The position numbers and the translations under genes are program-made. From contig NZ_JAPJZH010000011.1 in NCBI RefSeq assembly GCF_027889715.1, positions 147,607-211,606 on the forward strand: 64,000 nt of DNA. The letters run 5' to 3'. This DNA comes from Allohoeflea poritis (GTDB lineage: Bacteria > Pseudomonadota > Alphaproteobacteria > Rhizobiales > Rhizobiaceae). The notes beneath the pieces were generated by a model. That model searched no databases. It was not told the DNA's origin and saw only the letters and a program-made list of their open reading frames with translations. Of this stretch, positions 34,707-43,299 are shown piece after piece. Each line of letters begins with the position of its first letter. Position 1 is the stretch's first letter.

Positions 34707-35165
34707 TCACACCGGGATATAGGCCTGCGACTTGATTTCCTTCAAAATCAAACTGGTCTTGATGTGCGCGACGCCGGGCAGCTGGAACAGGAAGTCCTCG
34801 AGAAGCTGATTATAGGCGGCCTGGTCTTCGCAGATCACCCGCAGATGGTAATCCGCGTCGCCGGTCGTCGCCAGGCATTCAAGCACCTCTTCGCGCTGCG
34901 TAACGGCGGCGATGAATTCCTTTAGCCGGCTCGTCTCGTGCCGCACCAGCGAGACATAGACGATGGCCTGGAAGCCCAGCCCTGTCAAAGGACCGTCGAC
35001 GATTGCCGAATAGCGGCGAATAACGCCGGATTTTTCCAGCGCATTGACCCGCCGCCAACATACCGATGCCGAAAGGCCCACCTTGTCGGCCAGTGCCTGA
35101 TTGGTGATCTGGCAGTCTTTCTGCAATTCGCGAAGCAATGCGCGATCATGCCGGTCGAGCTGCAT
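34707..35165 (-). CDS. Lrp/AsnC family transcriptional regulator
   Basis: A 152-residue Lrp-type regulator: HTH in residues about 1-55 (LDRHDRALLRELQKDCQITNQALADKVGLSASVCWRRVNALEKSGVI) and a C-terminal RAM ligand domain (GFQAIVYVSLVRHETSRLKEF...CLATTGDADYHLRVICED). ATG 35165, preceded by CTGGAGA, is preferred over 35186. It is divergent from the indolepyruvate oxidoreductase gene, suggesting it responds to aromatic or branched amino acids and controls that operon. A dyad resembling an Lrp box lies in the 138-bp gap. Confidence 0.88.
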   Translation of the reverse strand: MQLDRHDRALLRELQKDCQITNQALADKVGLSASVCWRRVNALEKSGVIRRYSAIVDGPLTGLGFQAIVYVSLVRHETSRLKEFIAAVTQREEVLECLATTGDADYHLRVICEDQAAYNQLLEDFLFQLPGVAHIKTSLILKEIKSQAYIPV

Positions 35166-35201
35166 GTGAGTCTCCAGATATTCCATGATTGGCCGCAGTT
35201 T

Positions 35202-35216
35202 AGGTTAAATTATCCT
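35202..35216. promoter_or_regulatory. Candidate Lrp-type operator
   Basis: AGGTTAAATTATCCT is a 15-bp imperfect dyad (12 of 15 positions symmetric) with the AT-rich core of Lrp boxes. It lies between the Lrp-family gene and the gene it probably controls. Confidence 0.4.
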
Positions 35217-35303
35217 ATTTCGGAGAAAATAACAAACAAAACGGACAAATTTACCGGCGCTTTCGGGTTAATCTAATTAAAACGATACTCAGGGGATGCG
35301 CCA

Positions 35304-38300
35304 ATGAACGTTCACGCTCCGATGCCGCTGGCGGCCTATGGCCTGGACGACCGTTACCAGCGACGCTCGAGCCGGGTTTACATGACCGGAACCCAGGCCA
35401 TCACACGCATTGTTCTGGACCAGGCCCTGCGCGACCGGCAGGCCGGCCTCAACACCGCCGGCTTCGTTTCCGGCTATCGCGGCTCGCCCCTCGGCGGCGT
35501 CGATCTTGAAATGTGGCGCTGCAAGGCGCTGCTGAAGGATCGCAACATCGAGTTCCTGCCGGCCGTCAACGAAGACCTTGCGGCAACGGCCGTTCTCGGC
35601 TCGCAGCAAGTGGAGACGGACCCGAACAGGCAGGTCGAAGGCGTCTTCGGCCTCTGGTACGGCAAGGGCCCGGGTGTCGACCGGGCCGGCGATGCGCTCA
35701 AACACGGCAACGCCTATGGCTCTTCGCCCCATGGCGGCGTGCTGGTCGTCGCCGGCGATGACCATGGCTGCGTCTCCTCGTCCATGCCACATCAGTCGGA
35801 TGTCGCCTTCATGGCCTGGTTCATGCCGACGCTCAATCCGGCCAGTGTCGGCGAATATCTGCAATTCGGCGAATATGGCTACGCGCTCAGCCGCTATTCG
35901 GGCATGTGGGTCGGCTTCAAGGCGATTTCCGAGACGGTCGAATCCGCCGCTTCGGTTGAAATCCTGCCTGACCGGGTCTTTCGAACGCCTGACTTCGAAA
36001 TCCCGGCGACGGGTCTTCACTATCGCTGGCCCGACCTTCCCGGGCCCCAGATCGAAGAGCGCATGGAGGCAAAGAAACAGGCGGTCTTCGCCTTTGCCGA
36101 AGCCAATCCCATCGACCGGCGCATCTATGGTCACGAGGACGCAACCTTCGGCATCGTCACCACCGGCAAGGGCCATCTCGACCTGATGGAAGCGCTGCGC
36201 CTGCTCGGCCTTGACCGTCAGGCCTGCAGGGATCTCGGTATCGACATCTACAAGGTCGGCATGGTCTGGCCGCTGCCGAGGCGCGATGCCCTGTCCTTCG
36301 TCAAGGGCAAGCGCGAGGTGCTGGTGATCGAGGAAAAGCGCGGCATCATTGAAAGCCAGTTCAAGGAATACTTCTACGACTATCCGGGCGACAAGCCCGA
36401 CCGAATGATCGGCAAGCGAGACGAGAATGGCGAACGGCTGGTGCCGTGGACGGGCGAGTTATCCCCGCTACAGCTCGCACCGCTCGTCGCCCGGCGCCTC
36501 GATCTGATTTTCGAGACCGATCGTTTCGGCAAACGGGCGCGGCAACTTGAAGAAAACCGGCTGGCGCCGATCGCGGTCGAGGGCGCGACCCGCACCCCCT
36601 ATTTCTGTTCCGGCTGCCCGCACAATTCGTCCACCAAGGTTCCGGAAGGCTCCAAGGCGCTCGCCGGCATCGGCTGCCACTTCATGGCAAGCTGGATGGA
36701 CCGCGAAACCACCTCGCTGATCCAGATGGGCGGCGAAGGCGTCAACTGGGCTGCTTCGTCGAAATTCACCGGCAACGGCCACATCTTCCAGAATCTCGGC
36801 GAAGGCACCTATTACCACTCCGGCTCCATGGCCATCCGCCAATCGATCGCCGCCGGCGCAAACATCACCTACAAGATCTTGTTCAACGATGCCGTCGCCA
36901 TGACCGGCGGCCAGCCGGTAGACGGGCCGATCAGCGTCCAGGCCATCGCCCACGAGGTGCGTGCCGAGGGTGTCGAGCGCATCGCCCTTGTCTCGGATGA
37001 TCCCGGCAAGTTCTCGCTGTCCGATTTTCCGGCCCGCACCACCCTGCACCATCGCCGCGAGCTCGATCCGCTGCAGCGCGAGTTGCGCGAAGTCCCGGGC
37101 GTTTCCGCGCTGATTTACGAACAGACCTGCGCCACTGAGAAACGCCGCCGCCGCAAGCGCGGACAGATGGAGGATCCGAAGCGTTTCGCCGTCATCAACG
37201 AGCTCGTCTGCGAGGGCTGCGGCGATTGTTCGGTCGAGTCCAATTGTCTGAGCATCGAGCCGGTGGAAACGGAATTCGGCCGCAAGCGCCGCATCAACCT
37301 TTCTTCATGCAACAAGGATTTCTCCTGCCTCGACGGCTTCTGCCCCAGCTTCGCGACAGTCGAAGGCGCCGAGCGCCGCAAGAGCCCCGGAACACAAACC
37401 GATGCGGCGGCGCTGGCCGAGGAATTGCCCCTACCCCAGCCGCAGACGCTCGAAAACCCCTTCAACCTGCTGGTCACCGGCGTCGGGGGCACCGGCGTTG
37501 TAACTGTCGGCGCACTCATCACAATGGCCGCCCATCTGGAAAACAAGGGCGCCTCGGTTCTCGACTTCACCGGTTTCGCGCAGAAATTCGGCCCGGTGCT
37601 GAGCTATATCCGGCTGGCCGCCGATCCGGCCGCAATCAACCAGGTGCGCATTGATGACGGCTCGGCCGACGCACTGATTGCCGGCGACATCGTCGTTTCC
37701 TCCTCGCCCAAGGCCTCGCGCGCCTATCGCCCGGACATGCGGGCGGTGCTCAATCTGGCCGAATCGCCGACCGGCGACATCGTGCGTAACCGCGACGCCA
37801 GCCTTGCCGTCGATCGTCGGCGCGCGGAGATCGAGAAAGCGGTCGGCGCGGACAATGTGGCGGCTCTCGACGCCAACCGACTGTCCGAAAAACTGCTGGG
37901 CGATACGGTCTTTGCCAACATCATTCTGCTCGGCTTTGCCTGGCAGCAAGGGCTGGTTCCTGTTTCGCTTCAGGCGCTGATGCGCGCCATCGAGCTGAAC
38001 GGCGTCGCTATCGAAAAGAATGTCCAGGCCTTCTCGTGGGGCCGCATCGCCCTTGCACGGCCGGAGCTCCTTCCGGAAAGCGAGGATGCCGGCAAAGTCG
38101 AGGAACAAAGCCTCGAAACGCTCATCGAACGCCGCGAGGCCTTCCTGACGGATTATCAGGACACCGCCTATGCCGCCCGCTACAGGCAAACGATCGATAT
38201 GGTCGGCGCCCGCGAGCAGGCGATCGGCGCCGGCGGCCTTGCTGAGGCCGTCGCGAAATCCCTGTTCAAGCTGATGGCCTACAAGGACGAATACGAAGTC

Positions 38301-38738
38301 GCGCGCCTGCATTGCGACCCGGCGTTCCTTGAAAAACTGAAGGACCGTTTCGACGGCGATTTCACCATCAAATACTATATGGCGCCGCCGCTTCTGCCGC
38401 TTGGCAAGGATGCGCGCGGCCGGCCGCGCAAGCGCCAGTTCGGCAACTGGATGCTGCCGGTCTTCCGCGTGCTCGCCCGCATGAAGCGTCTGCGGGGCAC
38501 CGCCTTCGATCCCTTCGGATACGGTCACGACCGCAAACTGGAGCGGGGCCTGATCGCCTGGTTCGAGGCCCTGGTGCGCGACAATCTGGACAACGTCACG
38601 GCGGACAATGCCGAAGACTGGCGCGAACTCTTCGAATTGCCGATGCAGATACGCGGCTATGGACCTGTGAAGGAAGAAGCGGTAGCTAAGGCCAGATCGC
38701 AGGCCGACGCCGGCCTCGCAAGACTCACCGCCGCATAG
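35304..38738 (+). CDS. Fused indolepyruvate:ferredoxin oxidoreductase
   Basis: A 1144-residue aerobic-type fused 2-oxoacid:ferredoxin oxidoreductase that converts aryl pyruvates to aryl acetyl-CoA with TPP and ferredoxin. Order: alpha-type TPP-enzyme domain (YRGSPLGGVDLEMW near residue 55), a [4Fe-4S] region CSGCPHNSSTKVPEGSKALAGIGCHF near 434-459, TPP-binding Mg region (GQPVDGP), a ferredoxin-like set CEGCGDCSVESNC near 636-648, and the gamma domain LLVTGVGGTGVVTVGALITMAAHLE from about 722. It is followed by an aromatic aminotransferase, giving a two-step breakdown of Phe, Tyr or Trp. Single-gene fusion rather than iorAB is usual in proteobacteria. Confidence 0.92.
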   Translation: MNVHAPMPLAAYGLDDRYQRRSSRVYMTGTQAITRIVLDQALRDRQAGLNTAGFVSGYRGSPLGGVDLEMWRCKALLKDRNIEFLPAVNEDLAATAVLGSQQVETDPNRQVEGVFGLWYGKGPGVDRAGDALKHGNAYGSSPHGGVLVVAGDDHGCVSSSMPHQSDVAFMAWFMPTLNPASVGEYLQFGEYGYALSRYSGMWVGFKAISETVESAASVEILPDRVFRTPDFEIPATGLHYRWPDLPGPQIEERMEAKKQAVFAFAEANPIDRRIYGHEDATFGIVTTGKGHLDLMEALRLLGLDRQACRDLGIDIYKVGMVWPLPRRDALSFVKGKREVLVIEEKRGIIESQFKEYFYDYPGDKPDRMIGKRDENGERLVPWTGELSPLQLAPLVARRLDLIFETDRFGKRARQLEENRLAPIAVEGATRTPYFCSGCPHNSSTKVPEGSKALAGIGCHFMASWMDRETTSLIQMGGEGVNWAASSKFTGNGHIFQNLGEGTYYHSGSMAIRQSIAAGANITYKILFNDAVAMTGGQPVDGPISVQAIAHEVRAEGVERIALVSDDPGKFSLSDFPARTTLHHRRELDPLQRELREVPGVSALIYEQTCATEKRRRRKRGQMEDPKRFAVINELVCEGCGDCSVESNCLSIEPVETEFGRKRRINLSSCNKDFSCLDGFCPSFATVEGAERRKSPGTQTDAAALAEELPLPQPQTLENPFNLLVTGVGGTGVVTVGALITMAAHLENKGASVLDFTGFAQKFGPVLSYIRLAADPAAINQVRIDDGSADALIAGDIVVSSSPKASRAYRPDMRAVLNLAESPTGDIVRNRDASLAVDRRRAEIEKAVGADNVAALDANRLSEKLLGDTVFANIILLGFAWQQGLVPVSLQALMRAIELNGVAIEKNVQAFSWGRIALARPELLPESEDAGKVEEQSLETLIERREAFLTDYQDTAYAARYRQTIDMVGAREQAIGAGGLAEAVAKSLFKLMAYKDEYEVARLHCDPAFLEKLKDRFDGDFTIKYYMAPPLLPLGKDARGRPRKRQFGNWMLPVFRVLARMKRLRGTAFDPFGYGHDRKLERGLIAWFEALVRDNLDNVTADNAEDWRELFELPMQIRGYGPVKEEAVAKARSQADAGLARLTAA

Positions 38739-38759
38739 CCAAGTTCAGGATCCACCGCC

Positions 38760-39944
38760 ATGTTTGAAAAGCTCCAGCCCGCCCCGCCCGACAAGATCCT
38801 TGCGCTGCTGGCGCAGTACCGCGAGGACGGCCGCGCCGACAAGATCGACCTCGGCGTCGGTGTCTACAAGGACGAGCAGGGCGAAACGCCCGTCATGCGC
38901 TCGATTCGCGAGGCTGAAAAACGCCTCTACGAAGAGCAGACGACCAAGTCCTATGTCGGCCTGCAGGGCGACAAGGCATTCTGCGCGGTCATGGGGACGC
39001 TGGTTCTCGGAGATGCTATCCTAGGCGAGCGGATGCGTGTATGCCAGTCGCTCGGCGGCTCGGGCGCGCTCAGCATCATCGCCATGATGATCAACCGCGC
39101 CAGGCCGAACGCCACCGTCTGGCTGTCCGATCCGTCCTGGCCGAACCACATTCCGCTGCTGTCCGGCGCCGGACTGAAACCGCAATCCTATCCCTATTAC
39201 GACGCGGCCACCGGCGCGATCCTCTTCGAAGAGATGATGGCGGCCCTGCGTGGCGCCGAAGCGGGCGATATCGTGCTGCTGCACGGCTGCTGTCACAACC
39301 CGACGGGCGCCGACCTGTCGCTCGAGCAATGGGCGGCGATCGCCGATCTCTGCGCCGAGAAGGGCCTGTTCCCCTTTGTCGACCTTGCCTATCAGGGCTT
39401 CGGCGACGGGCTCGAGGAAGATGTCGCGGGGGTGCGGCTGATGGCGCAGAAAGTTCCGGAACTGGCCATCGCGGCAAGCTGTTCGAAAAATTTCGCCGTC
39501 TATCGCGAGCGCGCCGGCGCGGCGATCCTGGTCAGCAACGATGCCGGTGCACTCGACAACGCGTTCAGCCAGTTGCTCTCGGTCAAGCGCAGCGTCTATT
39601 CCATGCCGCCGGACCATGGCGGCGCCATCGTGCGCATCGTGCTGGAAGACGCAGGCCTGCGCGCCGACTGGATGGAAGAGCTGGAAGGGATGCGCAGCCG
39701 CATGGTGACGCTACGCCGCGATTTCGCCGATGCCCTGCGCCGCGCGTCGAACAGCGAGCGCTTCGATTTCATCGCCGAACAGAAAGGCATGTTCTCCCGC
39801 CTCGGCCTGACCACCGGGCAGATCGACACGCTGCGCAATGATCACGGCATCTACATTGTCGGCGACAGCCGTATCAATATTGCCGGCCTGCACCACGACA
39901 AGCTGGATGATCTGGCCCGCGCCATCGTTGCGGTTTCCAGCTGA
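38760..39944 (+). CDS. Aromatic/aspartate aminotransferase
   Basis: A 394-residue class I aminotransferase of the AspC/TyrB type (MFEKLQPAPPDKILALLAQYREDGRADKIDLGVGVYKDEQGETPVMRSI). The PLP lysine is in ASCSKNFAVYRERAGA near residue 243, with HGCCHNPTGADLS and VDLAYQGFGDG upstream. It lies 21 bp after the indolepyruvate oxidoreductase, so it likely deaminates aromatic amino acids to the aryl pyruvates used by that enzyme. Followed by a strong terminator. Confidence 0.9.
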   Translation: MFEKLQPAPPDKILALLAQYREDGRADKIDLGVGVYKDEQGETPVMRSIREAEKRLYEEQTTKSYVGLQGDKAFCAVMGTLVLGDAILGERMRVCQSLGGSGALSIIAMMINRARPNATVWLSDPSWPNHIPLLSGAGLKPQSYPYYDAATGAILFEEMMAALRGAEAGDIVLLHGCCHNPTGADLSLEQWAAIADLCAEKGLFPFVDLAYQGFGDGLEEDVAGVRLMAQKVPELAIAASCSKNFAVYRERAGAAILVSNDAGALDNAFSQLLSVKRSVYSMPPDHGGAIVRIVLEDAGLRADWMEELEGMRSRMVTLRRDFADALRRASNSERFDFIAEQKGMFSRLGLTTGQIDTLRNDHGIYIVGDSRINIAGLHHDKLDDLARAIVAVSS

Positions 39945-39954
39945 CGAAATGAAG

Positions 39955-39981
39955 ACGGGGCCCTGCGGCCCCGTTTCGTTT
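39955..39981 (+). terminator. Rho-independent terminator of the aromatic-catabolism operon
   Basis: An 8-bp GC-rich stem (39955-39962 with 39967-39974), CTGC loop, then TTCGTTT. It closes the oxidoreductase/aminotransferase transcript and faces the convergent dehydrogenase gene. Confidence 0.8.
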
Positions 39982-40001
39982 CGATCTCGAAGAAGGTTGG
40001 C

Positions 40002-41489
40002 TCAAGCGCCGATCCCACCGAAGCAGAGATATTTGATCTCGACGAAATCATCGATCCCGTATTTGGAGCCTTCACGCCCGAGGCCGGACTGCTTGACACC
40101 GCCGAAGGGCGCGACCTCGGTCGAGATCAGGCCGGTATTGATGCCGACCATGCCGTATTCGAGCGCCTCGGCCACCGTCCAGACACGCGACAGGTCGCGG
40201 GCGTAGAAATAGGACGCCAGGCCGAACTCGGTCGCATTGGCCAGCGCGATCACCTCCTCGACGGTCTCGAAGCGGAACAGCGGCGCCACCGGTCCGAAGG
40301 TTTCCTCGCGCGCCACCTTCATTTCGGTCGAAACGCCCGTCAGCACGGTCGGCTCGTAGAACGTGCCGCCATGCGCATCCGCCTTGCCGCCGGTCAACAC
40401 GGTCGCCCCGTGGGCCACCGCATCGGACACGTGCTCCTCGACCTTGGACAGCCCCTGCTTGTCGATGAGCGGCCCGGTGGTCACGCCGTCCTCGAATCCG
40501 TCGCCGACCTTCAGCTCGCCCACCTTGGCGGCGAGCTTTTCGGCGAATTCGTCATAGACGCCGGCCTGAACGTAGATCCGGTTGGCGCACACGCAGGTCT
40601 GACCGGCATTGCGGTATTTCGAGATCATCGCGCCCTCGACGGCCGCATCGATATCGGCATCGTCGAAGACGATGAACGGCGCGTTGCCGCCGAGTTCCAG
40701 GCCGATCTTCTTGATCTGGTCAGAACACTGGCGCATCAGGATGCGCCCGACCTCGGTCGAGCCGGTAAAGGTCAGCTTGCGCACCTTGTCATTGTCCGAC
40801 AGCTCGCGGCCGATGGCCGGTCCGTCCTCGCCGATGATCAGGTTGAAGACGCCCGCCGGCATGCCGGCGCGTTCCGCCAGAACACCAAGCGCAATCGCCG
40901 AAAGCGGCGTCTGCTCCGCCGGCTTGACGACGACCGCACAGCCGGTGGCGAGCGCCGGCGCGATCTTGCGGGTGATCATGGCATTCGGGAAATTCCACGG
41001 CGTGATCGCCCCGACCACACCGATCGGCTGCTTGATGACCACCAGCCGTTTGTCGCCCTGGTGACCCGGGATCGTATCGCCATAGACACGCTTGGCCTCC
41101 TCGGCGAACCACTCCATGAAGGACGCGCCATAGACGATCTCGCCCCGCGCTTCGGCGAACGGCTTGCCCATCTCCATGGTCAGGATGGTCGCAAGGTCAT
41201 CGGCATTCTCGAGCTGGAGGTCGTGGAGCCGGCGCAATATGGCGCCGCGTTCCTTGGCGGTCATTGCCGCCCATTTCTTTTGCGCGTCATGGGCCGCATC
41301 GATCGCCTGGCGGGTGTTTTGCGCGCCCATATCGGGCAGGCTGGCGATCACCTCGCCATTGGAAGGATTATCGACGTCGAAATGCCTGCCGCTGTCCGCC
41401 TCGGTGATCCACTGACCGCCGACAAGACCGGCGGCGGGTAAAAGCGACGGGTCGGACAGTCGCGACAGAAGTTTATCGGAAATGCTCAT
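40002..41489 (-). CDS. gabD: Succinate-semialdehyde dehydrogenase family aldehyde dehydrogenase
   Basis: A 495-residue ALDH. ELGGNAPFIVFDDADIDAAVEGAM contains the catalytic Glu and NAGQTCVCANRIYVQAGVYDEF the nucleophilic Cys; the doublet CVC, the long size and VKQPIGVVGAITPWNFPNAMITRK fit GabD (NAD(P)+-dependent succinic semialdehyde to succinate, last step of GABA breakdown). ATG 41489 begins MSISDKLLSRLSDPSLLPAAGLVGGQWI, with a GGAGG-type site upstream; the longer frame is rejected. It is 104 bp downstream of a LacI regulator on the same strand. Glutarate-semialdehyde dehydrogenase is the main alternative. Confidence 0.85.
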   Translation of the reverse strand: MSISDKLLSRLSDPSLLPAAGLVGGQWITEADSGRHFDVDNPSNGEVIASLPDMGAQNTRQAIDAAHDAQKKWAAMTAKERGAILRRLHDLQLENADDLATILTMEMGKPFAEARGEIVYGASFMEWFAEEAKRVYGDTIPGHQGDKRLVVIKQPIGVVGAITPWNFPNAMITRKIAPALATGCAVVVKPAEQTPLSAIALGVLAERAGMPAGVFNLIIGEDGPAIGRELSDNDKVRKLTFTGSTEVGRILMRQCSDQIKKIGLELGGNAPFIVFDDADIDAAVEGAMISKYRNAGQTCVCANRIYVQAGVYDEFAEKLAAKVGELKVGDGFEDGVTTGPLIDKQGLSKVEEHVSDAVAHGATVLTGGKADAHGGTFYEPTVLTGVSTEMKVAREETFGPVAPLFRFETVEEVIALANATEFGLASYFYARDLSRVWTVAEALEYGMVGINTGLISTEVAPFGGVKQSGLGREGSKYGIDDFVEIKYLCFGGIGA

Positions 41490-41593
41490 CGGGAGGCCTC
41501 CACGAAACGCGTAATCTGGAAAAGTCGGCGTTGCGCCGTTCGGCAGATGTATTGACCATCGGCGGCGACAACGCAAGCAGCCGCGCCGAGATT

Positions 41594-42631
41594 TTACTGC
41601 GCGCTGATTTCGAGCTTGTTCGGGGCCTTGCCGGTGGATTGCCGCACGATCAGTTCCGTCTGCATTTCAATGGTCCGCGGCACGGACTGCCGCGCACCGA
41701 TAATGTCCAGCAGCATGGTCATGGCCGTGCGGCCGATATCGACGCGCGGCTGGCTGATCGTCGTCAGCGGCGGGCTGTAGCTCTCGCTGACGAAGAGGTC
41801 GTCAAAGCCGATCACCGAAACATCTTCCGGAACGCGCAGGCCCCTCCGGCGCAGCTCGCCGATCGCCCCGAACGCCATTTCGTCATTGGCGGCAAAAAGC
41901 GCGGTGGGCGGGTTGTCGGCATCGAAGAGCGCGGCGCAACAGGCCCGTCCGCTCTGTATGGAATAGTCGCCCGCCGGCTCGTAATTGCGCGGGATTTCCA
42001 AACCGGCCTTGGCCATCGCCTTGCGGTAACCGTCGCGCCGCAACCGGCTGAGGATCTCCGGCAGCGGGCCGCAGATATGCGCGATTTTCCGGTGGCCGAG
42101 CGATGCGAGATGACGCACGGCCTGCTTAGCCGCCGCGCAGTTGTCGATCTGCACATGGGCCAGCCCGCAATCATCCACCGCCTCCAGCGCCACGACGATG
42201 GGCGGCGCGCCGGATGCGGGGTCGAGCACCGCATGTCCTTCCGGCAGCGTTCCCGTCATCAGGATCATGCCATCGGCCTGCCCGTCGCGCAGCATGTCGA
42301 AATACTCCGCCTCGCGGGCCGGATCGTCCTCGGTATTGCCCATCAGGAGCACATAGCCGGCGGCGCGCGCAACCGCTTCGACACCCTTGAAGATTTCGAG
42401 ATAGAAGGGATTGCTCATATTGCGCACGACAAGGAGCACGGCCATCGACTTCTGGATGCGCAGATTGCGCGCCCGCACGTTGAGCCGGTAATTGAGCCGG
42501 TTCGCCGCCGCGCGGACCTTTTCGCGCGTCGCATCGGTCACCAGCGCTGAATCGCTCAGCGCCCGCGAGACCGTCGCCGTCGAGACGCCGGCGACGCGCG
42601 CGATGTCCTTGATCTTGGTCCGTTCACTCAT
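41594..42631 (-). CDS. LacI family transcriptional regulator
   Basis: A 345-residue LacI/GalR regulator. HTH and hinge: IKDIARVAGVSTATVSRALSDSALVTDATREKVRAAANRLNY (residues about 6-47), then a periplasmic-binding-like ligand domain (MAVLLVVRNMSNPFYLEIFKGVEAVARAAGY; VIGFDDLFVSESYSPPLTTISQPRVDIGR). ATG 42631 chosen over the longer frame. Ligand unknown, likely a sugar or sugar acid as for most of the family. A LacI-type dyad lies 80 bp upstream. The dehydrogenase downstream may be under its control. Confidence 0.9.
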   Translation of the reverse strand: MSERTKIKDIARVAGVSTATVSRALSDSALVTDATREKVRAAANRLNYRLNVRARNLRIQKSMAVLLVVRNMSNPFYLEIFKGVEAVARAAGYVLLMGNTEDDPAREAEYFDMLRDGQADGMILMTGTLPEGHAVLDPASGAPPIVVALEAVDDCGLAHVQIDNCAAAKQAVRHLASLGHRKIAHICGPLPEILSRLRRDGYRKAMAKAGLEIPRNYEPAGDYSIQSGRACCAALFDADNPPTALFAANDEMAFGAIGELRRRGLRVPEDVSVIGFDDLFVSESYSPPLTTISQPRVDIGRTAMTMLLDIIGARQSVPRTIEMQTELIVRQSTGKAPNKLEISAQ

Positions 42632-42711
42632 TCCAGATTCCGCAACGGGCTGTGCGATGCCCCGGTCAGAAACCGTCCGCCAAACCTTGCCCAAACGCAC
42701 TTATACTGGAT

Positions 42712-42727
42712 TTGTAATCGATTGCAA
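42712..42727. promoter_or_regulatory. LacI-type operator
   Basis: TTGTAATCGATTGCAA is a 16-bp dyad with a central CG and 7 of 8 matched pairs, the form typical of LacI-family operators. It lies just upstream of the LacI gene, consistent with autoregulation. Confidence 0.6.
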
Positions 42728-42791
42728 AATTACAAGAAACCTGCCTCGCTGGAACCGGTCCTGGCCCGCCGGTTTCCTCAGGCCTGGAATG

Positions 42792-43235
42792 TCAACGCGG
42801 GAACAACTGGCTGAGTGCGTCGGACATCGCGCCCTGTATATCCCGCGCCAGATGTTTGAAATCTTCCGGTGCGGGACAGGATACGTAGAGGCAGTTGAGA
42901 CTGCCGATGAGTGTGCTTTGTGAAACCAGGGGCACATTCAAAACAGTGTGGATGTCGTTTGCCAGTATGAGCTCGTGATCCGGAAAAGTCGCCCGGATCG
43001 CTTCGGCGCCGGCAAACAATGCGGGCTTCTTGCGTTCGATAATCTGTTGGACCCAGTTTCCCGCGGGAACAGGCTTTGAGCCGTATGTCGGGAAAACCGG
43101 AGGCATTGAGGAAAAGACGCGGCGCATCCGCGAGCCATTGTCGCTCAACAGGAGAACTGTGACGTGGTCGCAGGAAGCCAGCTTCCTTGCCATGTCTGCA
43201 CAGCGGGCAATCTCCGGCTCATCGGCAGGCGTCAT
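42792..43235 (-). CDS. Stand-alone GAF domain protein
   Basis: A 147-residue single GAF domain (LASCDHVTVLLLSDNGSRMRRVFSS..., VPLVSQSTLIGSLNCLYV). Such small GAF proteins lack an output domain; the bound ligand is unknown. It is encoded 64 bp downstream of the M24 hydrolase on the same strand, so it probably belongs to the TRAP/M24 transcript and may sense or modify the transported compound. I cannot assign a function. Confidence 0.72.
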   Translation of the reverse strand: MTPADEPEIARCADMARKLASCDHVTVLLLSDNGSRMRRVFSSMPPVFPTYGSKPVPAGNWVQQIIERKKPALFAGAEAIRATFPDHELILANDIHTVLNVPLVSQSTLIGSLNCLYVSCPAPEDFKHLARDIQGAMSDALSQLFPR

Positions 43236-43299
43236 GGCCGCACCCGCCTCTCAAATTTCGTTGGTTCGTTCACGCTATCGGATCTTGATACAATTCAGT

